NCBI RefSeq assembly: GCF_013184805.1
Contig: NZ_JAATNG010000007.1
Coordinates: 124,001 to 188,000 of the forward strand
DNA: 64,000 nt
Reading direction: 5' to 3'
DNA from: Pseudoruegeria sp. HB172150
GTDB lineage: Bacteria; Pseudomonadota; Alphaproteobacteria; Rhodobacterales; Rhodobacteraceae
Shown here piece by piece: positions 24,998 to 34,209 of this stretch. The notes under the pieces are model-generated. The model was not told the origin of the DNA and did not search any database. It saw nothing but the letters and a program-made list of their open reading frames with translations. The translations under genes and the position numbers were made by a program. The stretch's first letter is position 1. Every line of letters begins with the position of its first letter.

Positions 24998-25924
24998 TTG
25001 GAATTCGGACCCTATTTAATGCTCGCCTCGCTGGAGGGCGCGGTGACGGCGGCGGTGCTGGCGCTGACCGCCGTGGGGCTGAGCCTTGTCTTCGGGATCA
25101 TGCGGGTGGTCAACGTCGCGCATGGCGAGTTCTTCATGCTGGGCGCGGTGCTGGCCTGGTGGGTGTCGTCCTGGTTTGGCGGCCACGTGGCCATCGGGTT
25201 CGTCGCGGCGCTGGTGATCGCGCCCATGCTGGTCGGCGCGGTGGCGGCGCTGGCCGATGTGACGATCCTGAAGCGGATCGACTATGACCCGGAGCGCACC
25301 ATCGTGGTGACGATCGGGCTTCTCTACGTGATCCAGCAGGTCGTGCTGATGACCTATGGGCCGGAAGCGCGGCCGGTGGAGCCGCCGTTCAACACGCGGC
25401 TGGCGTTGCCCTGGTTCGAATGGGGCGAGAACGGGCTGCAGCTGTACTGGCCGTGGGGCCTGTCGACCACGTCCTACAAGCTTTTCGTGATCGCCGCGGC
25501 GGCGGTGGTGCTGGAAGCCGTCTGGCTGCTGATGCGGCACACGAAGATGGGGCTGGTGATGCGGGCGACGCAGCTTGACGGCGAGATGGCGCAGGTCTTC
25601 GGCATCCCGGTGGAGCGGGTCTATGCCTTTACCTTCGGCCTTGGCGCGGGACTGGCGGCGCTGGGGGCGGTGCTGATCGTGCCGATTCAGCAGGCGCATT
25701 ACCTGATGGGGGGCGATCCGCTGCTCTTGTCCTTCATCGTGGTGATCATCGGCGGGTTGGGATCGCTGCCGGGAACCGTGGTCGCGGCGCTGCTGATTGG
25801 GATGTCGGACGGGATCATTTCGGTGTTCTTCTCGCCGACGCTGGCGAAGATCCTCGCGACGCTGCTTGTCGCGCTGGTGCTGGTGTTCCGGCCGCAGGGG
25901 CTGTTCGGGACGCGCACCGCATGA
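24998..25924 (+). CDS. Branched-chain-type ABC transporter permease (LivH-like)
   Basis: Inner-membrane permease of 308 residues with about eight helices. The LivH/UrtB features are ALTAVGLSLVFGIMRVVNVAHGEF near the start and FIVVIIGGLGSLPGTVVAALLIG near the end. The start is TTG at 24998, 8 nt after GGGGAG; no ATG lies in the right place. Its stop overlaps the next permease start by 4 bp. It forms the membrane pore together with the LivM-like protein. Confidence 0.93.
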   Translation: MEFGPYLMLASLEGAVTAAVLALTAVGLSLVFGIMRVVNVAHGEFFMLGAVLAWWVSSWFGGHVAIGFVAALVIAPMLVGAVAALADVTILKRIDYDPERTIVVTIGLLYVIQQVVLMTYGPEARPVEPPFNTRLALPWFEWGENGLQLYWPWGLSTTSYKLFVIAAAAVVLEAVWLLMRHTKMGLVMRATQLDGEMAQVFGIPVERVYAFTFGLGAGLAALGAVLIVPIQQAHYLMGGDPLLLSFIVVIIGGLGSLPGTVVAALLIGMSDGIISVFFSPTLAKILATLLVALVLVFRPQGLFGTRTA

Positions 25925-26865
25925 CCGAGACGGCGAAGGCGGTGATCCTGCATCTTGGCCTGATCGCGGTGCTCTTCGCGCTGCAGTTCGTGCTGCCGGC
26001 CTATCATCACGGCAACATGGCGCGGGTCATGGTGCTGGCCACCTACGCGATGGGGTATAACCTGCTGTTCGGATATACCGGGCTTCTGAGCCTCGGCCAT
26101 GCGATGTTCTTTGCCGCGGGCATGTACGGCATGGCGCTGACTGTCCGGCATCTCGGCTGGACGCCACCCCCGGCGCTGCTGGCGGGGCTTCTTTCCGGCG
26201 CGGTGCTGTCTGCGCTGGTGGGGGCGCTGGCGCTTCGCACGGTGGGCGTGGCCTTCATGATCGTGACGCTGATGTTCTCGCAGGCGGCGTACCTGACGAT
26301 CCTGTACTTCACCACCTGGACCCGGGGCGAGGAAGGCTTTGTCCTGCAGCAGGTGCAACGCGTGTTCTGGGGTATCGACCCAAGCGACCCGACGACGCGC
26401 TATTTCCTCGCGCTGCTGGTCTTCGCTACCTGCCTGATGCTGTCGCTGTGGCTTGTGCGGAGCGGGTTCGGAAAGGTCCTGATCGCGATCCGCGAGAACG
26501 AGGACCGGGCGCAGATGCTGGGCTACGACATCTTCGCACACAAGCTGGGGGCGGTGGTGATATCCGGCACGATGTCGGCCACAGCGGGCGCGGTCTATGC
26601 GCTGCTGTTCGGCTATGCGGGGGCAAGTTTCGCGGGCGTGCAGTATTCGATCCTGCCGCTGCTCTGGGTGCTGCTGGGCGGTGCTGGCACGCTGATCGGG
26701 CCATTCATCGGGGCGCTTTTCACGTTCTACCTGATCGACATAACTAGCGGCTACACGTCGGCCTACATGGCGGTCGTCGGCGCGGTGCTGATCGCGCTGA
26801 CACTGTTCGCGCGGCAGGGGATTGGCGGGGAGATCCGCGCCCGGGTCTGGCGGGGGCTGCCATGA
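25921..26865 (+). CDS. Branched-chain-type ABC transporter permease (LivM-like)
   Basis: Second permease, 314 residues, about nine to ten helices. Diagnostic segments are YNLLFGYTGLLSLGHAMFFA, AIRENEDRAQMLGYD (the coupling helix that meets the ATPases) and LLGGAGTLIGPFIGAL. The ATG at 25921 overlaps the LivH-like stop (ATGA), and its own stop overlaps the first ATPase. Heterodimer partner of the LivH-like protein. Confidence 0.94.
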   Translation: MTETAKAVILHLGLIAVLFALQFVLPAYHHGNMARVMVLATYAMGYNLLFGYTGLLSLGHAMFFAAGMYGMALTVRHLGWTPPPALLAGLLSGAVLSALVGALALRTVGVAFMIVTLMFSQAAYLTILYFTTWTRGEEGFVLQQVQRVFWGIDPSDPTTRYFLALLVFATCLMLSLWLVRSGFGKVLIAIRENEDRAQMLGYDIFAHKLGAVVISGTMSATAGAVYALLFGYAGASFAGVQYSILPLLWVLLGGAGTLIGPFIGALFTFYLIDITSGYTSAYMAVVGAVLIALTLFARQGIGGEIRARVWRGLP

Positions 26866-27563
26866 GCCTGTTGTCGACCTCCGGCCTGTCGAAGGAGTTC
26901 GGCGGTCTGCGCGCCGTACATGACGTGTCCTTCGCGCTGGAGGAGGGCGAGGTCCGCGCGCTGATCGGGCCGAATGGCGCGGGGAAGACCACATTTGTCG
27001 GCATGCTCTGCGGCCGGATCGAGCCCTCGGCGGGGACGGTGCGGTTCGACGGCACCGATATCTCGCGCCTGCCAGCGCATCGCCGGATCCGGGCCGGGAT
27101 GGCCTATACGTTCCAGATCACATCGGTCTTTGCGCGGCTGTCCTGCCACGAGAACGTGGCGCTGGCGGTGCGGCGGCGGAAGGGCAACGTAGCCAAGGAC
27201 GTTCCCGAGGCGCTACGCCGGGTCGGGCTGGCGGACCGCGCCGAACAGCTGGCGGGCGACCTGTCCTATGGTCATCAGCGGCTTCTGGAGATCGCGATGG
27301 GTCTGGCGCAGAAGCCGCGTCTGCTGATCCTCGACGAGCCGACGCAGGGGCTGGCGGACAGCGAGATCGAGGATTTCGTCGCGCTGATCCGCGAACTGAA
27401 GGCCGAGGCCACGATCCTGCTGATCGAGCACAACATGGCCGTGGTGATGGAGGTCGCAGACGCGATCACCGTGCTGAACTTCGGCGAAGTGCTGGCGGAG
27501 GGCGCCCCGGCGGAGATCCGCGCCAACCGCGAGGTGCAGGCCGCCTATCTGGGGACCGGGTGA
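26862..27563 (+). CDS. ABC transporter ATP-binding protein (LivG-like)
   Basis: Cytosolic ATPase of 233 residues. Walker A is GPNGAGKTTFVG. The ABC signature is the unusual LSYGHQRLLEIAMGLA (Y-G-H in place of SGGQ, as in many LivG proteins). Walker B is LLILDEPTQGL, followed by the H-loop IEHNM. It pairs with the LivF-like ATPase. A 4-bp overlap joins it to the permease upstream. Confidence 0.94.
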   Translation: MSLLSTSGLSKEFGGLRAVHDVSFALEEGEVRALIGPNGAGKTTFVGMLCGRIEPSAGTVRFDGTDISRLPAHRRIRAGMAYTFQITSVFARLSCHENVALAVRRRKGNVAKDVPEALRRVGLADRAEQLAGDLSYGHQRLLEIAMGLAQKPRLLILDEPTQGLADSEIEDFVALIRELKAEATILLIEHNMAVVMEVADAITVLNFGEVLAEGAPAEIRANREVQAAYLGTG

Positions 27564-28258
27564 TGCTGGAACTCAAGGGCATCTCCACAGGGTACGGACA
27601 GGCGCAGGTGCTGCGCGAGGTGTCGCTGGATGTGCAGGCGGGTGAGATCCACTGCCTGCTGGGCCGAAACGGCGCCGGGAAGACCACGACGATGAAGGCC
27701 ATTGCCGGGGTGCTGCCGCTCTGGTCCGGCGAGATCGTGCTGGACGGCGAGGGGATCGGCGCGCTTCCGGCGCACAAGGTCGGGCGCACGGGTGTGGGGT
27801 ACATCCCGCAGGGGCGGCGGCTTTTCGGGGAACTGACGGTGGCGCAGAACCTCGAGATCGGGCTGATGACGCGCCGATCCGGCCCCGCCGTCCGCGAGCG
27901 GGTGCTGGACCTGTTTCCCCGCCTGCGCGAACGCCTGACCCAACGGGCGCAGACCCTGTCCGGCGGCGAACAGCAGATGCTGGCGACGGCGCGCGCGCTT
28001 TGCGTCGAGCCCAAGGTCTTGCTGCTGGACGAACCCACCGAGGGCCTGCAGCCGTCGATGATCGATGCAATCCGCGAGGTGATCGTGCGCCTCCGTTCCG
28101 AGGGTGTCGCCATTCTGCTGGTGGAGCAGCGCGTCGACGCGGTGCTGAACGTCGCCGACCGCGTGACATTTCTGGAGAACGGGCATGCACGCGAAACCTG
28201 GGCTGCCGAAGATTTGCGCGGGCAGCATGTCGTGATTGACCGGTACCTCGGGGTCTAG
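27563..28258 (+). CDS. ABC transporter ATP-binding protein (LivF-like)
   Basis: Second ATPase, 231 residues from the ATG at 27563, which overlaps the LivG-like stop codon (TGATG). A GTG at 27560 would add one residue. Walker A is GRNGAGKTTTMKA, the signature LSGGEQQMLATARAL, and Walker B LLLLDEPTEGL. The LivF-type loop VGYIPQGRRLFGELTV is clear. It completes the five-component importer. A 69-bp gap then precedes the molybdenum hydroxylase genes, with no terminator visible. Confidence 0.94.
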   Translation: MLELKGISTGYGQAQVLREVSLDVQAGEIHCLLGRNGAGKTTTMKAIAGVLPLWSGEIVLDGEGIGALPAHKVGRTGVGYIPQGRRLFGELTVAQNLEIGLMTRRSGPAVRERVLDLFPRLRERLTQRAQTLSGGEQQMLATARALCVEPKVLLLDEPTEGLQPSMIDAIREVIVRLRSEGVAILLVEQRVDAVLNVADRVTFLENGHARETWAAEDLRGQHVVIDRYLGV

Positions 28259-28327
28259 GGCGGCACCATTGACAGTGCTCGGGGCGCGGGCGCAGTCTTT
28301 TACCGACGCTTGCCACAGGAGGGGTGC

Positions 28328-29182
28328 TTGACCGCCTATCACCGACCCATGGAGCTGCAGGAAGCGCTGGATCTTCTGGCGGCGGGCGGGCTGACGGTGG
28401 CGGCAGGCTGTACGGACCTTTACCCGGCGACGACGGCCAAGGCGCTGAAGGGCGATATCCTCGACATCACCGCTATTCCTGCCTTGCGTGGGATTTCTCT
28501 GGATGCGGGTGTTTGGCGGATCGGCGCGGCAACGACCTGGACGGACCTGCGGCGCGCCGACCTGCCGCCGAGTTTTGCAGGTCTGCAGGCGGCGGCGCGC
28601 GAGGTGGGATCGGTGCAGATCCAGAACGCGGGAACCGTGGCGGGCAACCTCTGCACCGCCTCGCCCGCCGCGGATGGCGCGCCCTGCCTTCTGACGCTGG
28701 ACGCGTCCGTCGAACTGCGCTCCGCCGAAGGTGCGCGGGTGCTGTCGCTACAGGAATTCCTGCTTGGCGCGAGGCGCACCGCGCTGCGGCCGGGAGAGAT
28801 TGTGACGGCCATCCTGATGCCGGAAGCGTCAGCGTCGGGACAAGGTGACTTCCTGAAGCTCGGCGCGCGGAAGTATCTGGTGATCTCCATCGCCATGGCC
28901 GCGGCGCGGGTGGAGATCGAAGACGGGCTGATCCGAAGCGCGGCCATCGCGGTGGGGGCCTGCGCGCCTGTGGCGGTCCGGCTTGCCGCGCTGGAGCAGC
29001 GCCTTGCGGGTCACCCGGTCACCGAGGCGGCGGCGATGGTCACCGAGGACATCGTCACGCCCGAGTTGTCGCCCATCGACGACATCCGGGGGGATGCCGC
29101 CTACAGGCTGACCGCCGCCACCGAACTCGTCCGGCGACTGCTGCTTCGCTGCGCAGCGAAACCGGCGGAGGCTGCGGCATGA
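28328..29182 (+). CDS. FAD-binding subunit of a molybdenum hydroxylase (xanthine dehydrogenase family)
   Basis: A 284-residue FAD subunit of the CoxM/XdhB type. It binds FAD through the vanillyl-alcohol-oxidase-like fold (GGLTVAAGCTDLYPATTA and the IQNAGTVAGNLCTASPAADG segment, the standard FAD loop of this family). It carries electrons from the Mo and Fe-S subunit to the acceptor. The start is TTG at 28328, 5 nt after a perfect AGGAGG; a longer TTG start at 28310 is less likely. It overlaps the next gene by 4 bp (ATGA). Confidence 0.92.
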   Translation: MTAYHRPMELQEALDLLAAGGLTVAAGCTDLYPATTAKALKGDILDITAIPALRGISLDAGVWRIGAATTWTDLRRADLPPSFAGLQAAAREVGSVQIQNAGTVAGNLCTASPAADGAPCLLTLDASVELRSAEGARVLSLQEFLLGARRTALRPGEIVTAILMPEASASGQGDFLKLGARKYLVISIAMAAARVEIEDGLIRSAAIAVGACAPVAVRLAALEQRLAGHPVTEAAAMVTEDIVTPELSPIDDIRGDAAYRLTAATELVRRLLLRCAAKPAEAAA

Positions 29183-31899
29183 ACCGGCCCTTCGGAAAGC
29201 TGCAGATGCGCGTCAATGGGGCGGTTACGCCATTTGCCGCCACGCCCGGCCGCCGCCTGTCGGAGGTACTGCGCGAGGATCTGCGGCTGTTCGGAACGAA
29301 GATTGGCTGCGACGCCGGCGACTGCGGCGCGTGTACCGTCCTGCTGAACGGCGAGCCGGTCTGCGCCTGCCTTACCCCCGCCATCCGGGCCGACGGGGCA
29401 GAGGTCACGACGGTCGAGGGTATGGCCAGCGAACTGCCCCGGCTGCAGCAAAGCTTTCTGCGCCATGGCGCGGCGCAATGCGGCATCTGCACGCCCGGCT
29501 TGCTGACCACCGCCGCGGCATTGCTGCGCAGCAATCCGGCGCCGTCGCGTGCCGAGGTCGAGGATGCGCTTGGCGGCGTTCTCTGCCGGTGCACCGGCTA
29601 TGCCAAGATCGTGGATGCTGTCTGCGATACCGGCGCCGAGCGACCGGCGGCAGCGTGCCCGGTGTCCGGCAAAGCCGTTGGCGCAAGGCTCGAACGGCTG
29701 GACGGAGGCCCCAAGGTCACGGGCGAGGAAAGTTATGGTGCCGACCTCGTGCTGCCCGATACGCTGGAAGTGCGCGCGATCCGCTCGCCGCACCACGCGG
29801 CGCGGTTCACGCTCGGCGACATCGCTGGGTGGGCGGCGAAGGCGACCGGGAAGGTAGAGGTCTTCACCGCCGCCGATATCCCGGGCGAGAACCTGTTCGG
29901 CACGATCCCCGATTTCGTCGACCAGCCCGCCATCGCTGGTGACCGAGTGAGGCAACGCGGCGAAGCGATCGCCATCGTCGTCGGCGAAGCCGCGACACTC
30001 GACGGGCTGGACCTTTCTACCTTCCCCGTTGACTGGACCCCGGAAGACTCTGGCATCGACCTCGACCACCTGCCCGAGGCAGATCTGCACCCGACGCGAC
30101 CCGGCAACCGGATGATCGCCGGTCTTGTCCGCTGCGGCGATGCCGAGGGAGCGCTGGCGCAATCCGCCTTTACCGCGCAAACCACCATCGACACCGCCTA
30201 TGTCGAGCACGCCTATATCGAGCCCGAGGCCGGTATCGCCTGGCTCGACGGCGACACGCTGGTGATCCGTGCCTGCACCCAGGCGCCGGTGATGGACCGC
30301 GACGAAACCGCCAAGGTCCTTGGCCTGCCGCGCGACAGGGTCCGCGTAATTCCGGCGGCGACCGGCGGCGGGTTTGGCGCGAAGCTCGACGTTTCGCTGC
30401 AGCCGTTGATCGGCCTCGCTGCGCTTAGGACCGGGCGTCCCTGCCGCATGGTCTACACCCGCTCTGAAAGCATGGCCTCGACGACGAAGCGGCACCCGGC
30501 GCGGATGACCGGCCGGATCGGTTGTGACGCCGAGGGCCACGTCACCGCGATGACCTTCGACGGCGATTTCAACACTGGTGCCTATGCCAGCTGGGGTCCG
30601 ACCGTCGCCGTGCGCGTGCCGGTCCACGCCTCCGGCCCTTACCGCACGCCGAATTACCACGCCGAGGCGCGCGCAATGCACACCAACGGCCCGGCCGCCG
30701 GGGCCTTCCGTGGCTTCGGCGTGCCGCAAGCGGCGCTGGTGCAGGAGGCGCTTTATGACGACCTCGCCAAGGCAGCCGGGATCGACCGTCTGGATTTCCG
30801 CCTGATCAATGCCCTGCGCGATGGGGACCGTACCGTCTGCGGTCAGAAACCCGGTGGCATCGGTATCGCGGAGTGCCTTGAAGCGTTGAAACCGCATTGG
30901 GAACGCGCGTCCGATGAGGTCCGAGTACAGGGCATCGCCGGGAGTATCCGCCGCGGTATCGGCGTTGCCTCCTGCTGGTATGGCTGCGGCAATACCGGGC
31001 TGCCGAACCCCTCGACCATCCGCCTTGGCATCACCGCTAGCGGAGCGCTGGTCCTGCATCAGGGCGCAGCGGATATCGGACAGGGGTCGAATACTGTCGT
31101 CGCGCAGCTCTGTGCCGACGCGCTCGGCCTGCCGGTCGGGCAGATGACGCTGGTCGATGGCGACACAGCTAAGACGCCCGATTGCGGCAAGACTTCCGCC
31201 TCGCGCCAGACCTTCGTGACAGGAAAGGCGGCGATGCTGGCGGGGAAAATGCTGCGCAGCAAGATCCTCGTCATGAGCAACATGGGCGACGATGCGACCC
31301 TGTCGCTGGAGGGTGACGCATTGACAGTCACCGACGGCAAGGCGGCCCGCGAAATCCGCCTCGGCGATCTGCCTGCAGATGCGCACGGCTATGTCCTCGC
31401 GGCCGAGGAGACCTACGACCCGCCTACCCTGCCGCTCGACGAGAACGGGCAGGGCGAGCCTTATGCCGTCTACGGCTACGGCGCGCAGATCGCAGAGGTC
31501 GCGGTGGACATGACGCTGGGCACCGTGAAGGTCCTGCGCATCACCGCCGCCCACGATCTGGGCCGCGTGGTGAACCCGTTGCTGGCCGAGGGACAGGTGG
31601 AAGGTGGCGTCGCGCAGGGACTCGGCATGGCGCTTATGGAGGAGTACATCCCCGGCCGGACGGAGAACCTGCACGACTACCTGATCCCGACCTTCGGCGA
31701 TATGCCCGAGATCCGCTCGATCTTCATCGAGAAGGCTGACCCCGAGGGGCCGATGGGCGCCAAGGGCCTTGGCGAGCATGTCCTTATCCCAACCGCCCCG
31801 GCGATCCTCAACGCGATCCGCGACGCGTCCGGCGCGCGCATCACCCGGCTGCCTGCCCTGCCGCATCGGGTGCTGGCCGCGATCAGGTCCGCAGAATGA
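29179..31899 (+). CDS. Fused 2Fe-2S / molybdopterin subunit of a molybdenum hydroxylase
   Basis: A 906-residue fusion. Residues 1-160 form the two-cluster 2Fe-2S module (Cys44, 49, 52 and 64, then Cys101, 104, 136 and 138 in CGICTPG and CRCTGY). The rest is the Moco domain, with GGGFGAKLD, GAFRGFGVPQAALVQE, HQGAADIGQG and the active-site Glu in GAKGLGEHV. Enzymes of this group hydroxylate a carbon next to a ring nitrogen (purines, nicotinate, quinolines, isoquinoline). Small-large fusion without the FAD part is known in nicotinate/xanthine-type enzymes. The substrate is unknown. It overlaps both neighbours by 4 bp. Confidence 0.92.
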   Translation: MNRPFGKLQMRVNGAVTPFAATPGRRLSEVLREDLRLFGTKIGCDAGDCGACTVLLNGEPVCACLTPAIRADGAEVTTVEGMASELPRLQQSFLRHGAAQCGICTPGLLTTAAALLRSNPAPSRAEVEDALGGVLCRCTGYAKIVDAVCDTGAERPAAACPVSGKAVGARLERLDGGPKVTGEESYGADLVLPDTLEVRAIRSPHHAARFTLGDIAGWAAKATGKVEVFTAADIPGENLFGTIPDFVDQPAIAGDRVRQRGEAIAIVVGEAATLDGLDLSTFPVDWTPEDSGIDLDHLPEADLHPTRPGNRMIAGLVRCGDAEGALAQSAFTAQTTIDTAYVEHAYIEPEAGIAWLDGDTLVIRACTQAPVMDRDETAKVLGLPRDRVRVIPAATGGGFGAKLDVSLQPLIGLAALRTGRPCRMVYTRSESMASTTKRHPARMTGRIGCDAEGHVTAMTFDGDFNTGAYASWGPTVAVRVPVHASGPYRTPNYHAEARAMHTNGPAAGAFRGFGVPQAALVQEALYDDLAKAAGIDRLDFRLINALRDGDRTVCGQKPGGIGIAECLEALKPHWERASDEVRVQGIAGSIRRGIGVASCWYGCGNTGLPNPSTIRLGITASGALVLHQGAADIGQGSNTVVAQLCADALGLPVGQMTLVDGDTAKTPDCGKTSASRQTFVTGKAAMLAGKMLRSKILVMSNMGDDATLSLEGDALTVTDGKAAREIRLGDLPADAHGYVLAAEETYDPPTLPLDENGQGEPYAVYGYGAQIAEVAVDMTLGTVKVLRITAAHDLGRVVNPLLAEGQVEGGVAQGLGMALMEEYIPGRTENLHDYLIPTFGDMPEIRSIFIEKADPEGPMGAKGLGEHVLIPTAPAILNAIRDASGARITRLPALPHRVLAAIRSAE

Positions 31900-33371
31900 C
31901 AACCCGCGCCGATACCTCGACGGGCGACATCCCGGCGGCAAAGACGGAGAAGATCCGCTGCGACGCCTGCCCGGTGATGTGCTACATCGCCGAGGGCCGC
32001 GCGGGAGCCTGCGACCGTTATGCCAATATCGACGGGCGGATCACGCGCTGCGACCCGCTGACCGTGATCGACAAGCGCATCGAGGAGGGCGGAGAGATCG
32101 TGCCGTTTCTCGGCCGCGACTGGGACGGCAACATCGTTCCCGACGACGATCTTTTCATCACCGCCGTCGGCGCAGGCACGACCTATCCCGATTACAAGCC
32201 CGCGCCCTTCATTATCTCGCGCCAGGTCGACGGCGCGGATCTCGTCACCGTCGTGACCGAAGCGATCTTCAGCTACTGTGGCGTCAAGGTGAAGATCGAC
32301 ACAGACCGTCATCTTGGCCACGAGGCCTCTGCCGTGCGTGCGGGCGGCGAGGTGATCGGGCATGTGATGACCTCGGAATACGGCTCGCAGATGCTGTCGC
32401 TGGGCGGCGTCGATCATCTGACGGGTGGGTCCAAAGCCGAGGGCCGCGCCACCTGCGACGCGCTGATGAAGCTCTGCAATCGCGAGGCGGTGACGCTGAC
32501 CATCGACAGCGGCGCCGAGGTGGTGGTGCAGGCGGGTCAGCCGCCCATCGTCGACGGCCGGCGCGAGGAGCGGATGCGTGTCGGCTGCGGGTCCGCCACC
32601 ATCGGCATGTTTGCCGCGCAGTGGCAGGGGCTGGTGGACGAGGTGGTCGTGGTCGACGATCACATCACCGGGGTGGTCAGCGAGCATCAGGCGGGAAAGG
32701 TCATTGGCTGGCCCGACACCGGCATCCGTATCAAGGGGCGCCGGTCGACACCCGGACGCTATTTCCAGGTGGCTGAGCCGGGCCTTGGCTGGGGCGGCAC
32801 GGATATCGAGGATCCTTTGACCATCCTCGGCCCGTGGCGGCCGGAGAAGGGGGCGCATCCGGGGCTGACCCTGCTGATGGTTTCCACCACCGGTGAGCAG
32901 TACGGCTACTATGTTCTGAATGACGACCTGGTGCCGGAACCCGCGCCGCTGCCCGACACGTTGGTCCGCACCGTGGAGCTGATCGCCGAGAACTGCGAAC
33001 CAGCGCTTTGCACGGTCATGTTCATGGGCGGCGCGGGAGGATCGTTGCGCTCGGGCGTGACAACCAACCCCGTGAAGCTGACCCGCTCGGTGCAGGCGCT
33101 GAAGACGCAGGTCACCTGCGGTGGCGCGCCGGTCTATGTCTGGCCGGGGGGCGGCATCACCCTGATGGTCGACGTCACCACGATGCCGACCAATTCCTTC
33201 GGCTACGTACCGACGCCTGCTCTAGTGGCGCCGCTGGAATTCACCCTGCGGCGCGAAGACTACCGCGCGCTCGGCGGCCATGACGCGGCGGTGCGCGACG
33301 TGGATGATATCCTCGCCACCGGTGGCGAATACGGGGCGGCGGCCCGCGGGATCGCGCCGCGGCGGAAGTAA
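31896..33371 (+). CDS. 6-hydroxynicotinate-reductase-like Fe-S protein
   Basis: A 491-residue protein that I recognise as the family usually annotated 6-hydroxynicotinate reductase. In anaerobes that enzyme reduces 6-hydroxynicotinate to a tetrahydro-oxo lactam. The N-terminus has a ferredoxin-like cysteine set (Cys22, 25, 29, 39 and 52, in CDACPVMC and GACDRY). Later come GGVDHLTGG, VGCGSATIGMFAAQW and MGGAGGSLRSGVTTNP. SGVTT (386-390) and CGSAT (231-235) resemble the acceptor motif for covalent flavin. It overlaps the Moco gene by 4 bp and is followed 3 bp later by UPF0280. In an apparently aerobic relative the reaction may differ. Confidence 0.78.
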   Translation: MTTRADTSTGDIPAAKTEKIRCDACPVMCYIAEGRAGACDRYANIDGRITRCDPLTVIDKRIEEGGEIVPFLGRDWDGNIVPDDDLFITAVGAGTTYPDYKPAPFIISRQVDGADLVTVVTEAIFSYCGVKVKIDTDRHLGHEASAVRAGGEVIGHVMTSEYGSQMLSLGGVDHLTGGSKAEGRATCDALMKLCNREAVTLTIDSGAEVVVQAGQPPIVDGRREERMRVGCGSATIGMFAAQWQGLVDEVVVVDDHITGVVSEHQAGKVIGWPDTGIRIKGRRSTPGRYFQVAEPGLGWGGTDIEDPLTILGPWRPEKGAHPGLTLLMVSTTGEQYGYYVLNDDLVPEPAPLPDTLVRTVELIAENCEPALCTVMFMGGAGGSLRSGVTTNPVKLTRSVQALKTQVTCGGAPVYVWPGGGITLMVDVTTMPTNSFGYVPTPALVAPLEFTLRREDYRALGGHDAAVRDVDDILATGGEYGAAARGIAPRRK

Positions 33372-33374
33372 CCG

Positions 33375-34205
33375 GTGGAACGCGCCAGTGCCGTGCGGCT
33401 GCCGGACGGGCGGCTCCATTTGCAGCACGGGCCCATCGACATCATCGCCGGGGCGGAGGGGCCGGGCCGCGAGGCGGCCTATGCGCGTGCTGAGTTTCGG
33501 TTCGAAGGGCTGCTCGCCGAACTGGCCGCCGAGCTCCCTGAACTCCGCCGCCCGGTCACCGACGCCCCGAGGCTGTACGGGCCTGTCGCTCAGGCGATGC
33601 TTGCCGCTACCGGACCCTTTGCGCCAGTCTTCGTGACTCCGATGGCCGCCGTGGCGGGCGCCGTGGCGGATGAGATCTGCGGTTTGTTGGGCGGCGACGG
33701 CGTCGACAAGGCCTACGCCAACAACGGCGGCGACGTCGCGATCCACCTTACGCCGGGCGCCAGCACCAACGCCGCTATCGCCGCGCCGGTCCCGGCGCAG
33801 GTGACGATCACCCATGCCGATCCGATCCGTGGCATCGCGACGTCCGGCTGGCGCGGGCGCAGTCATTCGCTGGGAATTGCCGACAGTGTAACGGTGCTAG
33901 CGCGGACCGCGGCGATGGCCGACGTTGCGGCGACGCTGATCGCCAATGCGGTGGACCTGCCGGACCATTCCGGAATAACCCGCACACCAGCACGCGACCT
34001 GTCCCCCGACAGCGACCTTGGCGACCGCCCGGTCACGACCGGTGTACCGATCCTGTCAAAGGAGGAAGTCCGTGCGGCTCTCAACCGGGGTCTGACAATT
34101 GCCGAAGACTACCGCCAGCGTGGTTTGATCGTGGCGGCGTTTCTCGTGCTTCAGGGCGAAACCACGCAGGTCGGACCCTTCGCCCCGGCCCTGACACCGG
34201 GCTGA
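33375..34205 (+). CDS. UPF0280 (ApbE-superfamily) protein
   Basis: A 276-residue protein of the UPF0280/COG2122 family, related in fold to ApbE flavin transferases. Supporting segments are GPIDIIAGAEG, FVTPMAAVAGAVADEIC, KAYANNGGDVAIHL and GIATSGWRGRSHSLGIADSV; the NGGD and SGW-G-SHSLGIAD pattern parallels NaGGD and TSG-D of ApbE. Its activity is unproven. The GTG start lies 3 bp after the reductase stop, with a GGAAG ribosome site inside the reductase end. The position suggests it modifies the reductase, possibly by attaching FMN. It converges with pdxJ. Confidence 0.8.
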   Translation: MERASAVRLPDGRLHLQHGPIDIIAGAEGPGREAAYARAEFRFEGLLAELAAELPELRRPVTDAPRLYGPVAQAMLAATGPFAPVFVTPMAAVAGAVADEICGLLGGDGVDKAYANNGGDVAIHLTPGASTNAAIAAPVPAQVTITHADPIRGIATSGWRGRSHSLGIADSVTVLARTAAMADVAATLIANAVDLPDHSGITRTPARDLSPDSDLGDRPVTTGVPILSKEEVRAALNRGLTIAEDYRQRGLIVAAFLVLQGETTQVGPFAPALTPG

Positions 34206-34209
34206 GGCG

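Noticed and set aside
29101-31941. A 946-codon frame antisense to the Moco subunit gene
   Set aside because: The plus-strand protein has all Fe-S and Moco motifs; the antisense product has none.
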